From the NCBI RefSeq assembly GCF_013408555.1, contig NZ_JACBZN010000001.1:992001-1056000 (forward strand): 64,000 bases of DNA, in the 5' to 3' direction. Both the position numbers and the translations under genes were made by a program. Positions 25,131-33,714 of this stretch are shown piece by piece (the first letter of the stretch is position 1; each line of letters starts with the position of its first letter). Source of the DNA: Aeromicrobium tamlense. Its GTDB lineage: Bacteria > Actinomycetota > Actinomycetes > Propionibacteriales > Nocardioidaceae. Below the pieces are notes generated by a model. It had not been told where the DNA came from, searched no databases, and saw nothing but the letters and a program-made list of their open reading frames with translations.

Positions 25131-28100
25131 TCAGGCGCGAGCCAGGCTCACTGCGAGGCCGAGATCCTCGTCGTGCACGTCGTCGGCCTCGCCGGGCGCG
25201 AACGCGACCGCCAGGACCTCCTCGGCGATGCTGTCGCCGTGCTCGCGCAGCGCCTCGGCGGTCTCGCCCTCGGCGGCCCACGTGAGCGTGATGCGGTCGG
25301 TGATCTCCAGCCCGGCGGCCTTGCGCGCCTCCTGGATCACGCGCACGGCCTCACGGGCCAGGCCCGCGCGGCGCAGCTCGTCGTCGATGGCCAGGTCGAG
25401 CGCGACGGTCTCACCCTGCTCGTTGACGACCGACCAGCCCTCGCGCGGACGCTCGGTGATGATGACGTCGTCGGCCTCGACCTGCCACGACTCGCCGCCA
25501 GCCGTGACGGTGGCCTCGCCGGACTCGAGCGCGCGGGCGAGCTCGCCGGCGTCGGTCGCGGCGATGGCCTGCGCGACCATCGGGGTCTGCTTGCCGTAGC
25601 GCTTGCCCAGCTGGCGGAAGTTGGCCTTGGCCGAGAACTCCACGAGGTCGGCGCCGGCGTCGGCCAGCGAGCCGAGCTCGACGATGTTGAGCTCCTCGCA
25701 CACCTGCGCGCGCAGGTCCTCGCCGAGCGACTCGAAGTGGGCCGAGCCGATGAGCGCACGGCGCAGGGGCTGGCGCGTGCGGACCTTGGCCTCGGCGCGG
25801 GCGGCGCGACCGAGCTCGGTGACGCGTCGGGCCAGGCCCACGCGTGCGGCCAGGCCCTCGACGCGCAGCGACGCGTCGGTCTCGGGCCACGACGCGAGGT
25901 GCACCGACGGCGCGGCGTCGGGGTCGACGGGGACCACGAGGTCCTGCCAGACCCGCTCGGTGACGAACGGGACGAGCGGCGCCATGAGGCGTGTCAGCAC
26001 GTCGAGCACCTCGTGCAGGGTGGCCAGGGCGGCCGCGTCGCCGCGCCAGAAGCGCTTGCGCGAGCGACGCACGTACCAGTTGGACAGGTCGTCGACGAAG
26101 GTCGCCAGGACCGCGCCGGCGCGCTGGGTGTCGAAGTCCTCCAGGGCCGACGTGACGTCGGTGACCAGGTCCTGCGTCTGCGACAGCAGCCACTGGTCGA
26201 GGACGCCGCGCTCGGCCACCGGGGGAGCGTCGGTGGCCGGGCTCCAGTCGGCGGCGCGGGCGTACAGGACGTGGAACGCCACGGTGTTCCAGTACGTCAG
26301 CAGCACCTTGCGCACGATCTCGGTGAGCGCGGTGGGGCCGATGCGGCGCGCCGACCACGGCGAGCCCGCGCACGCCATGAACCAGCGCAGCGCGTCGGCG
26401 CCGTGCTCGTCCATGAGCGGCATGGGCAGCAGGATGTTGCCCAGGTGCTTGCTCATCTTGCGGCCGTCCTCGGCCAGGATGTGGCCCAGGCACACGACGT
26501 TCTCGTAGCTGGACTCGTCGAACACGAGCGTGCCGACGGCCATGAGGGAGTAGAACCAGCCACGGGTCTGGTCGATGGCCTCGGAGATGTACTGCGCGGG
26601 GTAGGCGCGCTCGAACCTCTCCTTCGAGCCCTCCACGTGCGGGTAGCCCCACTGCGCGAACGGCATCGAGCCGGAGTCGAACCACGCGTCGATGACCTCG
26701 GGCACGCGACGGTACGTGCCGGGCTCGCCGTCGACCGTGAAGGTGACGTCGTCGATGTACGGGCGGTGGGGATCGAGGTCGGACTGGTCGGTGCCGGTCA
26801 GCTCGGACAGGTGGGCCAGCGACTCGACGCAGACGACCTTGCTCGGATCGGCGTCGTTGCGCCAGATCGGCAGGGGCGTGCCCCAGAAACGGTTGCGCGA
26901 GAGCGACCAGTCGATGTTGTTCTGCAGCCAGTCGCCGTAGCGGCCGTGCTTGATGGTCTCGGGGTACCAGTTGGTCTTCTCGTTCTGCGCGAGCAGCTCG
27001 TCCTTGCGCGCCGTGGTGCGGATGTACCAGGCGGGCAGCGCGAAGTACATGAGCGGCGTGTGGCAGCGCCAGCAGTGCGGGTAGCTGTGCTCGTAGTCCA
27101 GCGCGCGGAACAGCAGGCCGCGCGACTCGAGGTCGGCCACCAGCGTGGGGTCGGCCTCCTTGAAGAAGGCGCCGCCGACGAGCGGGACGTCGGCCTCGAA
27201 GTGGCCGTCGGGCGCGATCGGGTTGACCACGGGCAGGCCGTACGCCTTGCAGACCGCCATGTCGTCCGCGCCGAACGCGGGGGACTGGTGCACCAGGCCG
27301 GTGCCGTCGTCGGTGGTGACGTAGTCGCCCAGGACGACGAAGTGCGCGTCGGGGATCTCGACGAGGTCGAAGGGGCGACGGTACGTCCAGCGCTCCATGT
27401 CACGACCGGTGACGGTCTCGACGGTCTCCCAGCCCTCGCCGAGGGCGGAGGCGACGAGCGGCTCGGCCACGACGACGCGGTCGGTGCCGTTCGTGGCCAC
27501 GACGTAGGTGACCTCGGGGTGCACGGCGACGGCCGTGTTCGACACGAGGGTCCACGGCGTGGTGGTCCAGACCAGCAGGTCGGTGCCCTCCCACGGGCCC
27601 GACGTCAGCGGGAAGCGCACGTAGACCGAGGGATCGACGACGGTCTCGTAGCCCTGCGCGAGCTCGTGGTCGGACAGCGTGGTGCCGCAGCGCGGGCAGT
27701 ACGGCGCGACGCGGTAGTCCTCGACCAGCAGGCCCTTGCCGTGGATCTGCGACAGCGCCCACCACACGCTCTCGACATACGAGGCGTCCATCGTGCGGTA
27801 GGGGTCGGACATGTCGGTCCAGTACGCCATGCGCTCGGTCATGGTCTCGAACTGGTCGACGTTGCGCAGGACGGACTCGCGGCACTTCGCGTTGAACTCC
27901 GCGATGCCGAAGGCCTCGATGTCGGGCTTGCCGTTGAAGCCGAGCTCCTTCTCGACGGCGATCTCCACGGGCAGGCCGTGGCAGTCCCAGCCGGCCTTGC
28001 GCTCGACGTGGAAGCCCTGCATGGTCTTGAAGCGCGGGAAGACGTCCTTGAAGACGCGGGCCTCCACGTGGTGGGTGCCGGGGACGCCGTTCGCGGTGGG

Positions 28101-28316
28101 CGGGCCCTCGTAGAAGGTCCAGCGCGGCGCGTCGGCGCGGGTGCTCAGGCTGGCGGCGAAGGTGCCCTGCTCGGCCCACAGGTCGAGGATCTCGCGCTCC
28201 ATCGCCGGCAGGTCGACGTGGGCCGGCACGGGCCGGTATCGCAGCGACTCAGCGGGGGTGGCGGAGGGACCGGATGCAGCCTGTGCTGCGGGGGCGTTCG
28301 GGGCGTCCTGACTCAC
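25131..28316 (-). CDS. ileS: Isoleucyl-tRNA synthetase (long, eukaryote-like type)
   Basis: Charges tRNA-Ile and edits valine. The 1061-residue protein has the catalytic GTHHVEAR variant of HIGH near residue 80, GWDCHGLPVE, the editing-domain motif TTTPWTLVSNTAV, the KMSKS loop as Lys620-Met-Ser-Lys-His624, and an anticodon-binding domain (WYVRRSRKRFW). Length and motifs match the type common in actinobacteria and eukaryotes, which is generally less sensitive to mupirocin. GTG start lies 7 nt after a TAGGAT box, so the message should be leaderless; no T-box leader fits in the 61-bp gap. Confidence 0.96.
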   Translation of the reverse strand: MSQDAPNAPAAQAASGPSATPAESLRYRPVPAHVDLPAMEREILDLWAEQGTFAASLSTRADAPRWTFYEGPPTANGVPGTHHVEARVFKDVFPRFKTMQGFHVERKAGWDCHGLPVEIAVEKELGFNGKPDIEAFGIAEFNAKCRESVLRNVDQFETMTERMAYWTDMSDPYRTMDASYVESVWWALSQIHGKGLLVEDYRVAPYCPRCGTTLSDHELAQGYETVVDPSVYVRFPLTSGPWEGTDLLVWTTTPWTLVSNTAVAVHPEVTYVVATNGTDRVVVAEPLVASALGEGWETVETVTGRDMERWTYRRPFDLVEIPDAHFVVLGDYVTTDDGTGLVHQSPAFGADDMAVCKAYGLPVVNPIAPDGHFEADVPLVGGAFFKEADPTLVADLESRGLLFRALDYEHSYPHCWRCHTPLMYFALPAWYIRTTARKDELLAQNEKTNWYPETIKHGRYGDWLQNNIDWSLSRNRFWGTPLPIWRNDADPSKVVCVESLAHLSELTGTDQSDLDPHRPYIDDVTFTVDGEPGTYRRVPEVIDAWFDSGSMPFAQWGYPHVEGSKERFERAYPAQYISEAIDQTRGWFYSLMAVGTLVFDESSYENVVCLGHILAEDGRKMSKHLGNILLPMPLMDEHGADALRWFMACAGSPWSARRIGPTALTEIVRKVLLTYWNTVAFHVLYARAADWSPATDAPPVAERGVLDQWLLSQTQDLVTDVTSALEDFDTQRAGAVLATFVDDLSNWYVRRSRKRFWRGDAAALATLHEVLDVLTRLMAPLVPFVTERVWQDLVVPVDPDAAPSVHLASWPETDASLRVEGLAARVGLARRVTELGRAARAEAKVRTRQPLRRALIGSAHFESLGEDLRAQVCEELNIVELGSLADAGADLVEFSAKANFRQLGKRYGKQTPMVAQAIAATDAGELARALESGEATVTAGGESWQVEADDVIITERPREGWSVVNEQGETVALDLAIDDELRRAGLAREAVRVIQEARKAAGLEITDRITLTWAAEGETAEALREHGDSIAEEVLAVAFAPGEADDVHDEDLGLAVSLARA

Positions 28317-28323
28317 TCGGCCA

Positions 28324-28370
28324 ATCCTACGGTGGGGCGACTTGCACGCGTCCCGTGGTCGGTCTACTGT
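28324..28370. promoter_or_regulatory. Divergent promoters for ileS and the DksA/TraR-like gene
   Basis: Minus-strand TAGGAT (28329-28324) is 7 nt before the ileS GTG; plus-strand TACTGT (28365-28370) is 7 nt before the ATG at 28378. Both imply leaderless transcripts. The 35 bp between the two boxes leave room for back-to-back polymerases only partly. Confidence 0.6.
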
Positions 28371-28377
28371 CCCGGGC

Positions 28378-28779
28378 ATGCCCAAGACCACGTTGGCCGT
28401 CCGCGCGGACGAAGAGCCCTGGACCCCTGCGGAGGCCAAGGCCGTGCGCGAGGAGCTCGTCGAGGACCTCGCCCGCCTGAGGACCGAGCTCGACCACTCC
28501 GCCCGTGATCTGCAGGACATCCTGGCGGGCGGTGTCGACGGCGCGGGCAACGACCAGGCCGACGTCGGCTCGAACAGCCTCGAGCGCGACGCCGAGCTCT
28601 CGCTCGCCGCGAACCAGCGCGAGCTGCTGCTGCAGACCGAGAAGGCGCTGGCTCGTCTCGACGACGGCACCTACGGCGTCTGTGAGCAGTGCGGCGAGCC
28701 GATCGGCAAGCTGCGCCTCATGGCGTTCCCCCGCGCGACGCTGTGCATGGACTGCAAGCGTCGCGAGGAGCGTCGCTGA
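28378..28779 (+). CDS. DksA/TraR C4 zinc-finger family protein
   Basis: A 133-residue protein with an N-terminal coiled-coil hairpin (about residues 15-85, ending SLAANQRELLLQTEKALARL) and a C-terminal C4 zinc finger, CEQCGEP...RATLCMDCKRREE. This is the DksA/TraR fold, which can enter the RNA polymerase secondary channel; actinobacterial members are often RNAP-binding modulators but are less studied. ATG is chosen over GTG 28342 because a TACTGT box lies 7 nt upstream. Located between divergent ileS and lspA. Confidence 0.9.
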   Translation: MPKTTLAVRADEEPWTPAEAKAVREELVEDLARLRTELDHSARDLQDILAGGVDGAGNDQADVGSNSLERDAELSLAANQRELLLQTEKALARLDDGTYGVCEQCGEPIGKLRLMAFPRATLCMDCKRREERR

Positions 28780-28784
28780 CTCCC

Positions 28785-29306
28785 GTGACCCCGTCCTCGG
28801 ACCCGTCGACCGAGCCGATCGGCCGTCGCCGGGTCGGCCTGTTCGCGTTCGTCGCGATCGCGGTCGTGGCGCTCGACCAGCTCACCAAGTGGTGGGCGGT
28901 CGCGCGGCTCGACGGCCGTGACGCCATCCCGCTGCTGGGCGACCTGCTGAGCCTGCGCTTCGTGCTCAATCCCGGCGCCGCGCTCGGCACCGCCGCGGGC
29001 TACACGATCGTGCTGAGCCTCGTCGCGATCGCCGTCACGGTCACCCTCATCGTCATCGCGCCCCGGCTGCGCGACCCGTGGTGGGCCGTGGGGCTCGGGC
29101 TGTTCCTCGGGGGCGCCGTGGGAAACTTGATCGACCGGCTCTTCCGTGAGCCGTCGTTCCTGCGGGGCCACGTCGTGGACTTCATCGACTACGCCGGCTT
29201 CTTCGTGGGGAACGTGGCCGATATCGCCCTGACGGTGGCGGCCGTGGTCATCATCTGGCGGTCGTGGCGAGGACATCGCTTCGACGGCACCCGGGAGGAA
29301 TCGTGA
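28785..29306 (+). CDS. lspA: Lipoprotein signal peptidase II
   Basis: Cleaves signal peptides from diacylglyceryl-modified prolipoproteins in the membrane. The 173-residue protein has four membrane segments, the ALDQLTKWW motif, [10 protein letters not shown], and both catalytic aspartates: GNLIDRLF and NVADIALT. The partner enzyme Lgt is encoded in this window at 60746. GTG start 5 bp after the zinc-finger gene; GTGA overlap with the rluD-like gene downstream, as in many bacteria. Confidence 0.95.
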   Translation: MTPSSDPSTEPIGRRRVGLFAFVAIAVVALDQLTKWWAVARLDGRDAIPLLGDLLSLRFVLNPGAALGTAAGYTIVLSLVAIAVTVTLIVIAPRLRDPWWAVGLGLFLGGAVGNLIDRLFREPSFLRGHVVDFIDYAGFFVGNVADIALTVAAVVIIWRSWRGHRFDGTREES

Positions 29307-30241
29307 CCGACGACGCCACGCAGGTGCGCAGCGTCTACATCCCCGAGGGCCTGGCCGGCGAGCGCGTCGACGTCGCCCTGGCCCGGCTCTTCGGCGTCTC
29401 GCGCACGCGCGCCGGCGACCTCGTCGCCGAGGGGCTCGTGCTGCTCGACGGCAGCCAGCCGATCAAGTCCGAGCGCGTCGAGCCCGGCGCGCTGATCGAG
29501 GCCACCATCCCCGCACCCCGGCGCGCCGTGGTGGTCCCCACCGAGGTCGAGGGCATGTCGATCGTGCACGAGGACGACGACATCGTCGTGGTCGACAAGC
29601 CGATCGGCGTTGCGGCGCATCCCGGCGTGGGCTGGGACGGGCCCACCGTCTCGGGTCACCTGGCCGGCGTGGGCGTGCGGATCTCCACCAGCGGCGCGGC
29701 CGAGCGCCAGGGCATCGTGCAGCGCCTCGACGTCGGCACCAGCGGCCTCATGGTCGTGGCCAAGTCCGAGCGCGCCTACACCGTGCTGAAGCAGGCGTTC
29801 CGCGACCGCACGGTCGACAAGACCTACCACTCGCTCGTGCAGGGCCACCCCGACCCGCACACCGGCACGATCGACGCGCCGATCGCCCGGCACCCCAAGC
29901 ACGACTTCAAGTTCACGGTCCGCGCCGACGGCCGCGCCTCGGTCACGCACTACGACACGCTCGAGGCGCACCGCTTCGCGTCGCTGCTGGAGATCAAGCT
30001 CGAGACCGGTCGCACCCACCAGATCCGCGTGCACATGGCCGCCATCAAGCACCCGTGCGTGGGCGACCCGTTGTACGGCGCCGACCCGGTGCTGGCCAAG
30101 CGCGTCGGCCTCGAGCGCCAGTGGCTCCACGCGGTGCGGCTCGGCTTCACCCACCCGGCGTCGGGGGAGTGGGTCGAGTACGAGAGCCCCTACCCCGACG
30201 ACCTCCAGCGCGCGCTCGACGTCGTCCGCGAGCTGGACTGA
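29303..30241 (+). CDS. RluD-like 23S rRNA pseudouridine synthase
   Basis: Isomerises specific uridines in RNA. The 312-residue protein has an N-terminal S4 RNA-binding domain (about residues 10-70, [22 protein letters not shown]), then the RluA/RluD catalytic domain with the essential aspartate in [16 protein letters not shown], and [13 protein letters not shown] and [10 protein letters not shown] motifs. Overlaps the lspA stop by 4 bp (GTGA), with GGGAGGAA correctly spaced. Exact target uridines cannot be assigned from sequence. Confidence 0.93.
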   Translation: MTDDATQVRSVYIPEGLAGERVDVALARLFGVSRTRAGDLVAEGLVLLDGSQPIKSERVEPGALIEATIPAPRRAVVVPTEVEGMSIVHEDDDIVVVDKPIGVAAHPGVGWDGPTVSGHLAGVGVRISTSGAAERQGIVQRLDVGTSGLMVVAKSERAYTVLKQAFRDRTVDKTYHSLVQGHPDPHTGTIDAPIARHPKHDFKFTVRADGRASVTHYDTLEAHRFASLLEIKLETGRTHQIRVHMAAIKHPCVGDPLYGADPVLAKRVGLERQWLHAVRLGFTHPASGEWVEYESPYPDDLQRALDVVRELD

Positions 30242-30245
30242 CCCG

Positions 30246-30322
30246 CAGTTTCCCCGGTTAACCGGGGAAACCGTCACCTCGCGAGGTTCGCGAACCTCGC
30301 GAAGTGACAGGAAACCTCGTTC
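30246..30322 (+). repeat. Dispersed two-hairpin repeat, copy B
   Basis: Two perfect 24-nt palindromes in a row: 30248-30271 (core TTCCCCGGTTAACCGGGGAA) and 30279-30302 (core AGGTTCGCGAACCT), the second flanked by GTCAC and GTGAC. Matches copy A (3500-3574, opposite strand) at 33 of 37 positions across the first palindrome and its flank. Located just after rluD and before the aminotransferase gene. The rest of the 136-bp gap contains only the promoter of the next gene. Confidence 0.7.
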
Positions 30323-30377
30323 AGTCGCCGCCGGGAGTCGCGGCCGGGAGGTGGAGGGCGTCCGGCACAATGGGCGC

Positions 30378-31601
30378 ATGAGTCCTGTCGTGCGCCAGTC
30401 GGAGAAGTTGAGGGATGTCCTGTACGACATCCGCGGCCCCGTCAGCGCGCGAGCTGCCCAGCTGGAGGCCGAGGGTCATCGGATCCTCAAGCTCAACATC
30501 GGCAACCCGCAGCCGTTCGGGTTCGACGCGCCCTCGGAGATCCTCCAGGACGTCATCGCCGGCCTGCCCACGGCGCAGGGCTACTCCGACTCGCGCGGCA
30601 TCCAGTCCGCGCGGCGTGCGGTGGTGCACCACTACCAGCTGCAGGAGGGCTTCCCGGCCCTCGACATCGACGACGTCTGGCTCGGCAACGGCGTCAGCGA
30701 GCTGATCCAGATCGCCCTGCAGGCGCTGCTCGACAACGGCGACGAGGTGCTGATCCCCACGCCGGACTACCCGCTGTGGACCGCGGTGACGAACCTCGCC
30801 GGTGGGCGCCCCGTGCACTACCGGTGCGACGAGGACAACGACTGGAACCCCGACCTGGCCGACCTCGAGGCGAAGATCACCGATCGCACCAAGGTCATCG
30901 TCGTCATCAACCCGAACAACCCCACGGGCGCCGTCTACAGCCGCGAGACCCTCACGGCGATCGCCGATCTCGCGCGCAAGCACGACCTGATCCTCATGGC
31001 GGACGAGATCTACGACAAGATCCTCTACGACGACGCCGTCCACATCCCCTTGGCCAGCATCGCGCCCGACGTCCTGACGCTGACGTTCAACGGCCTCTCC
31101 AAGGCGTACCGCGTGTGCGGCTACCGTGCGGGCTGGCTCGTCGTCACCGGTCCGCTCGAGCGCGCCCAGGACTATCTCGAGGGCCTCACCCTGCTGGCGT
31201 CGATGCGGCTGTGCCCCAACGTGCCGGCACAGAACGCGATCCAGGTGGCGCTCGGCGGCTACCAGTCGATCAAGGAGCTGATCCTGCCCGGCGGCCGCCT
31301 GCTGGAGCAACGCGACACCGCGGTCAACGAGCTGCGCAAGATCCCCGGCGTCAGCGTCGTCGCGCCGCGCGGCGCCCTGTACGCGTTCCCGCGCCTCGAC
31401 CCCGAGGTCTACCCGATCAAGGACGACCAGCAGTTCGTGCTGGACCTGCTGATGTCGGAGAAGATCCTGCTGACCCAGGGCACGGGCTTCAACTGGCCCG
31501 ATCCCGACCACCTGCGCATCGTCACCCTGCCGTGGTCGCGCGACCTGGCGGAGGCGATCCAGCGCATGGGCCATTTCCTCAGCACCTACCGCCAGGACTG
31601 A
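30378..31601 (+). CDS. AlaA-type pyridoxal phosphate aminotransferase
   Basis: Fold-type I aminotransferase, probably glutamate-pyruvate (alanine-forming). The 407-residue protein has KLNIGNPQPFGF, the VINPNNPTGAVYS motif, MADEIYDKILYD, and the PLP lysine in FNGLSKAYRVCGYRAGW, a combination typical of AlaA/YfbQ. ATG 30378 is used because CACAAT lies 6 nt upstream (leaderless) and no ribosome-binding site precedes the GTG further up. Its 3' end overlaps the convergent LicD-like gene by 16 bp. Confidence 0.9.
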   Translation: MSPVVRQSEKLRDVLYDIRGPVSARAAQLEAEGHRILKLNIGNPQPFGFDAPSEILQDVIAGLPTAQGYSDSRGIQSARRAVVHHYQLQEGFPALDIDDVWLGNGVSELIQIALQALLDNGDEVLIPTPDYPLWTAVTNLAGGRPVHYRCDEDNDWNPDLADLEAKITDRTKVIVVINPNNPTGAVYSRETLTAIADLARKHDLILMADEIYDKILYDDAVHIPLASIAPDVLTLTFNGLSKAYRVCGYRAGWLVVTGPLERAQDYLEGLTLLASMRLCPNVPAQNAIQVALGGYQSIKELILPGGRLLEQRDTAVNELRKIPGVSVVAPRGALYAFPRLDPEVYPIKDDQQFVLDLLMSEKILLTQGTGFNWPDPDHLRIVTLPWSRDLAEAIQRMGHFLSTYRQD

Positions 31602-32950
31602 CGCAGCCTCCCCAGCCAGCCAGTGCGCCGCTCGGGCTCCGGCGGGGGCGGCGTCGCCGCCTGGTCGGCGAAGTCCTTCTTGCGCCACCGGTGCTTGAAG
31701 GCCGGGTCGGGCGTGCTCCAGCCGGGACCGTAGATCGTCTCGAGGTAGCCCACGGGGTCGGCCGGCAGCGGCACCGTCACGCCGAGGAACTCCCGCTCGC
31801 TGGTGGGGAACATGGTCGCGCGGTCGAGGGCACCGCGCGTGCCGGGGTACCAGGCGATCCGGTCACCCTCGAACAGCGCCGAGAACACGTCGACGTTCTT
31901 GCCGCCCCCGGCGGGCGCGACGTGCCGGTGGCCGAAGAAGTCGCCCTTGACCGTGAAGCCGCGCGCCCGCAGGAAGTCCTCGACCAGCGCGTGGGCCTCG
32001 GGCAGCGTGGCGGCCTCGTGCGGCTCGAACGCCACGATGAGGTCGAGGTCGTCGTCGTGCGGGATGAGGTCGCCGTCGCGCACCACGGCCAGCGCCGCGC
32101 CGTAGCCGAAGCACACGTGAGGCGTCAGGTCCCGGAGCGCGTCGGCCACCGCGACGGTGGAGCGGACGTAGTCCTGCTTCTCCTCGGCCGACCAGAACCG
32201 GAAGGACCGCGTGGGACCGTGCGCCGTCCAGTCGAGGGAGCGGTCGTGGAGCACGCCCTCGCTCACGGTGCGGACGAACTCGCGGCGCGCCTCGTCGCTG
32301 AGCTGCTTCGCCGCCGACTTCATGGCCGTGCGGGCCGGCTGGTAGTGCCCCGCGACGGTGAGCGCGAGGGGTCCGGCGAGCAGCTCGAACGTCGGCCGCA
32401 GGTCGTCGGGGACGTCGACCGTCCGGGCCCGGACCCAGGCCTGCAGCTCCTCGGCGCGGCCGGGCGCGTCGTAGACCGTGACCCAGGGACCGCCGGGGGA
32501 GCCGATCAGCACGCGCACGTCGCGGCTCTCGATCGCGGCGCGGGCCGCGATGCCACGCAGGTGCAGGGCGGTGAGCTCGACCGGCTCGGCGAACGCGACC
32601 TCGGCCCACGGCAGAGCCTCGTGCTCGGTGCGGATCTGCACGCCGTGCGGGTGCTCCGCGTCGAGAAGACGCTCGGGGTCGAACGTCTCGCGGAACCCGT
32701 CGGCGAAGCTGCTCGCCGTGATCGTGACGCGAGCGGCCAGCTCGACGGGGGAGAGCGCCGGCGTGGTGGACACGCCCAGGGACTGCAGCCGCAGGATGGA
32801 CGGCGAGGCCAGCTCGACGCGCACGCGGTCGACCGTGGTCGGTGGGAGGGCGACGTGCAGCTGGCCGGCGGGCCGGACGAAGTCGAGGTCGGGGAAGGCG
32901 GCGCGGGCCGACCGGACCGTCTCGGTCAGGAGCTCGCCGAGCGTCTCCAC
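31586..32950 (-). CDS. LicD-family nucleotidyltransferase-like protein with an extra N-terminal region
   Basis: The C-terminal part (about residues 270-440) is LicD-like: HVCFGYGAALAVVRDG, then the acidic cluster HDDDLDLIVAF near residues 296-303, later the DVFSALF and YLETIYGPGW segments. LicD proteins transfer phosphocholine or similar groups to cell-surface glycans. The N-terminal ~190 residues look beta-rich (VTITASSFADGFRETF, VRVLIGSPGGPWVTVYDAPG), perhaps a carbohydrate-binding-like fold, which I cannot name. GTG start is 1 bp after the stop of the methyltransferase gene, so the two form an operon. Acceptor is unknown. Confidence 0.75.
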   Translation of the reverse strand: METLGELLTETVRSARAAFPDLDFVRPAGQLHVALPPTTVDRVRVELASPSILRLQSLGVSTTPALSPVELAARVTITASSFADGFRETFDPERLLDAEHPHGVQIRTEHEALPWAEVAFAEPVELTALHLRGIAARAAIESRDVRVLIGSPGGPWVTVYDAPGRAEELQAWVRARTVDVPDDLRPTFELLAGPLALTVAGHYQPARTAMKSAAKQLSDEARREFVRTVSEGVLHDRSLDWTAHGPTRSFRFWSAEEKQDYVRSTVAVADALRDLTPHVCFGYGAALAVVRDGDLIPHDDDLDLIVAFEPHEAATLPEAHALVEDFLRARGFTVKGDFFGHRHVAPAGGGKNVDVFSALFEGDRIAWYPGTRGALDRATMFPTSEREFLGVTVPLPADPVGYLETIYGPGWSTPDPAFKHRWRKKDFADQAATPPPPEPERRTGWLGRLRQSWR

Positions 32951-32951
32951 C

Positions 32952-33611
32952 TCAACGCCTCGTGAGCAGCGCCCGCGCGACGTAGGCGTCGTCCTCGCGG
33001 TACTTCGCGAAGCCGTAGCCCTCCACCGCGTAGGTGACGTCGAAGCCGTGCAGGACGGCCTGGGCGTTGAACGAGGTGGGGTCGACGAAGCGGCGGTAGT
33101 GGCGGCCGGTGACCTTGGCGCCGCTGGAGTCGCGCAGAGTGCGGTACTCGACGGCGAGCCGGTCGCCGGGCGAGGTGAGCTCGGCGACCAGGCGCAGGAA
33201 CGCCGCCTGCTCGTCGTCGGTGATCGCGTGCACGAAGAAGCGTGCGTAGACGAGGGTGTTCCCGGGCTCGACGCGCAGCTGCGCGGCCAGCCCCTCTTGG
33301 TCGATCGAGGCACTGACGAACTCGACGTCGAGCCCCAGCTCCTCGGCCAGCTCGGAGCACGCCTCGACCGCGGCCTTCGAGCCGTCGACGCCGGTCACGT
33401 CGTGCCCGTGCGCGGCGAGGAAGAGCGAGTCGCGTCCCGATCCGCTGCCGAACTCGAGGATCCGCGTGGGCCCGTCGAGCTCGCCAGCCACGAAGGCGGC
33501 GAACTGGGACGGGACGGGACGCCGGGCGACGCCGCCGTCCGCGTAGAACGCGTTCCAGTAGTCCGTGCGCTCCGCCGGCACCACGCCGGACGGCTCGTCG
33601 GATCGACTCAT
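32952..33611 (-). CDS. SAM-dependent methyltransferase paired with the LicD-like gene
   Basis: The 219-residue protein begins with the DYWNAFYADGG pre-motif seen in methyltransferases of surface-glycan loci, then motif I ILEFGSGSGRDSLFLA, and VTGVDGSKAAVEA for the SAM ribose. Followed after 1 bp by the LicD-like gene, suggesting a joint role in decorating a surface polymer. ATG follows AGGGGGTGA. Substrate unknown; the pairing is the main clue. Confidence 0.82.
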   Translation of the reverse strand: MSRSDEPSGVVPAERTDYWNAFYADGGVARRPVPSQFAAFVAGELDGPTRILEFGSGSGRDSLFLAAHGHDVTGVDGSKAAVEACSELAEELGLDVEFVSASIDQEGLAAQLRVEPGNTLVYARFFVHAITDDEQAAFLRLVAELTSPGDRLAVEYRTLRDSSGAKVTGRHYRRFVDPTSFNAQAVLHGFDVTYAVEGYGFAKYREDDAYVARALLTRR

Positions 33612-33714
33612 GGGTCACCCCCTGCTCAGCACGCCCCGTGCGTCACGAGGCGAAATTCCGCTCACCGTACCGGCTCGGCGGGCCGTTCCGCGAGGGAATC
33701 GGCGGTCCGGCGTG

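Noticed and set aside
28317-28377. A T-box riboswitch upstream of ileS, as is common in actinobacteria
   Set aside because: Only 61 bp separate ileS from its divergent neighbour, there is no specifier loop or T-box sequence, and a TAGGAT box 7 nt before the GTG predicts no leader at all.
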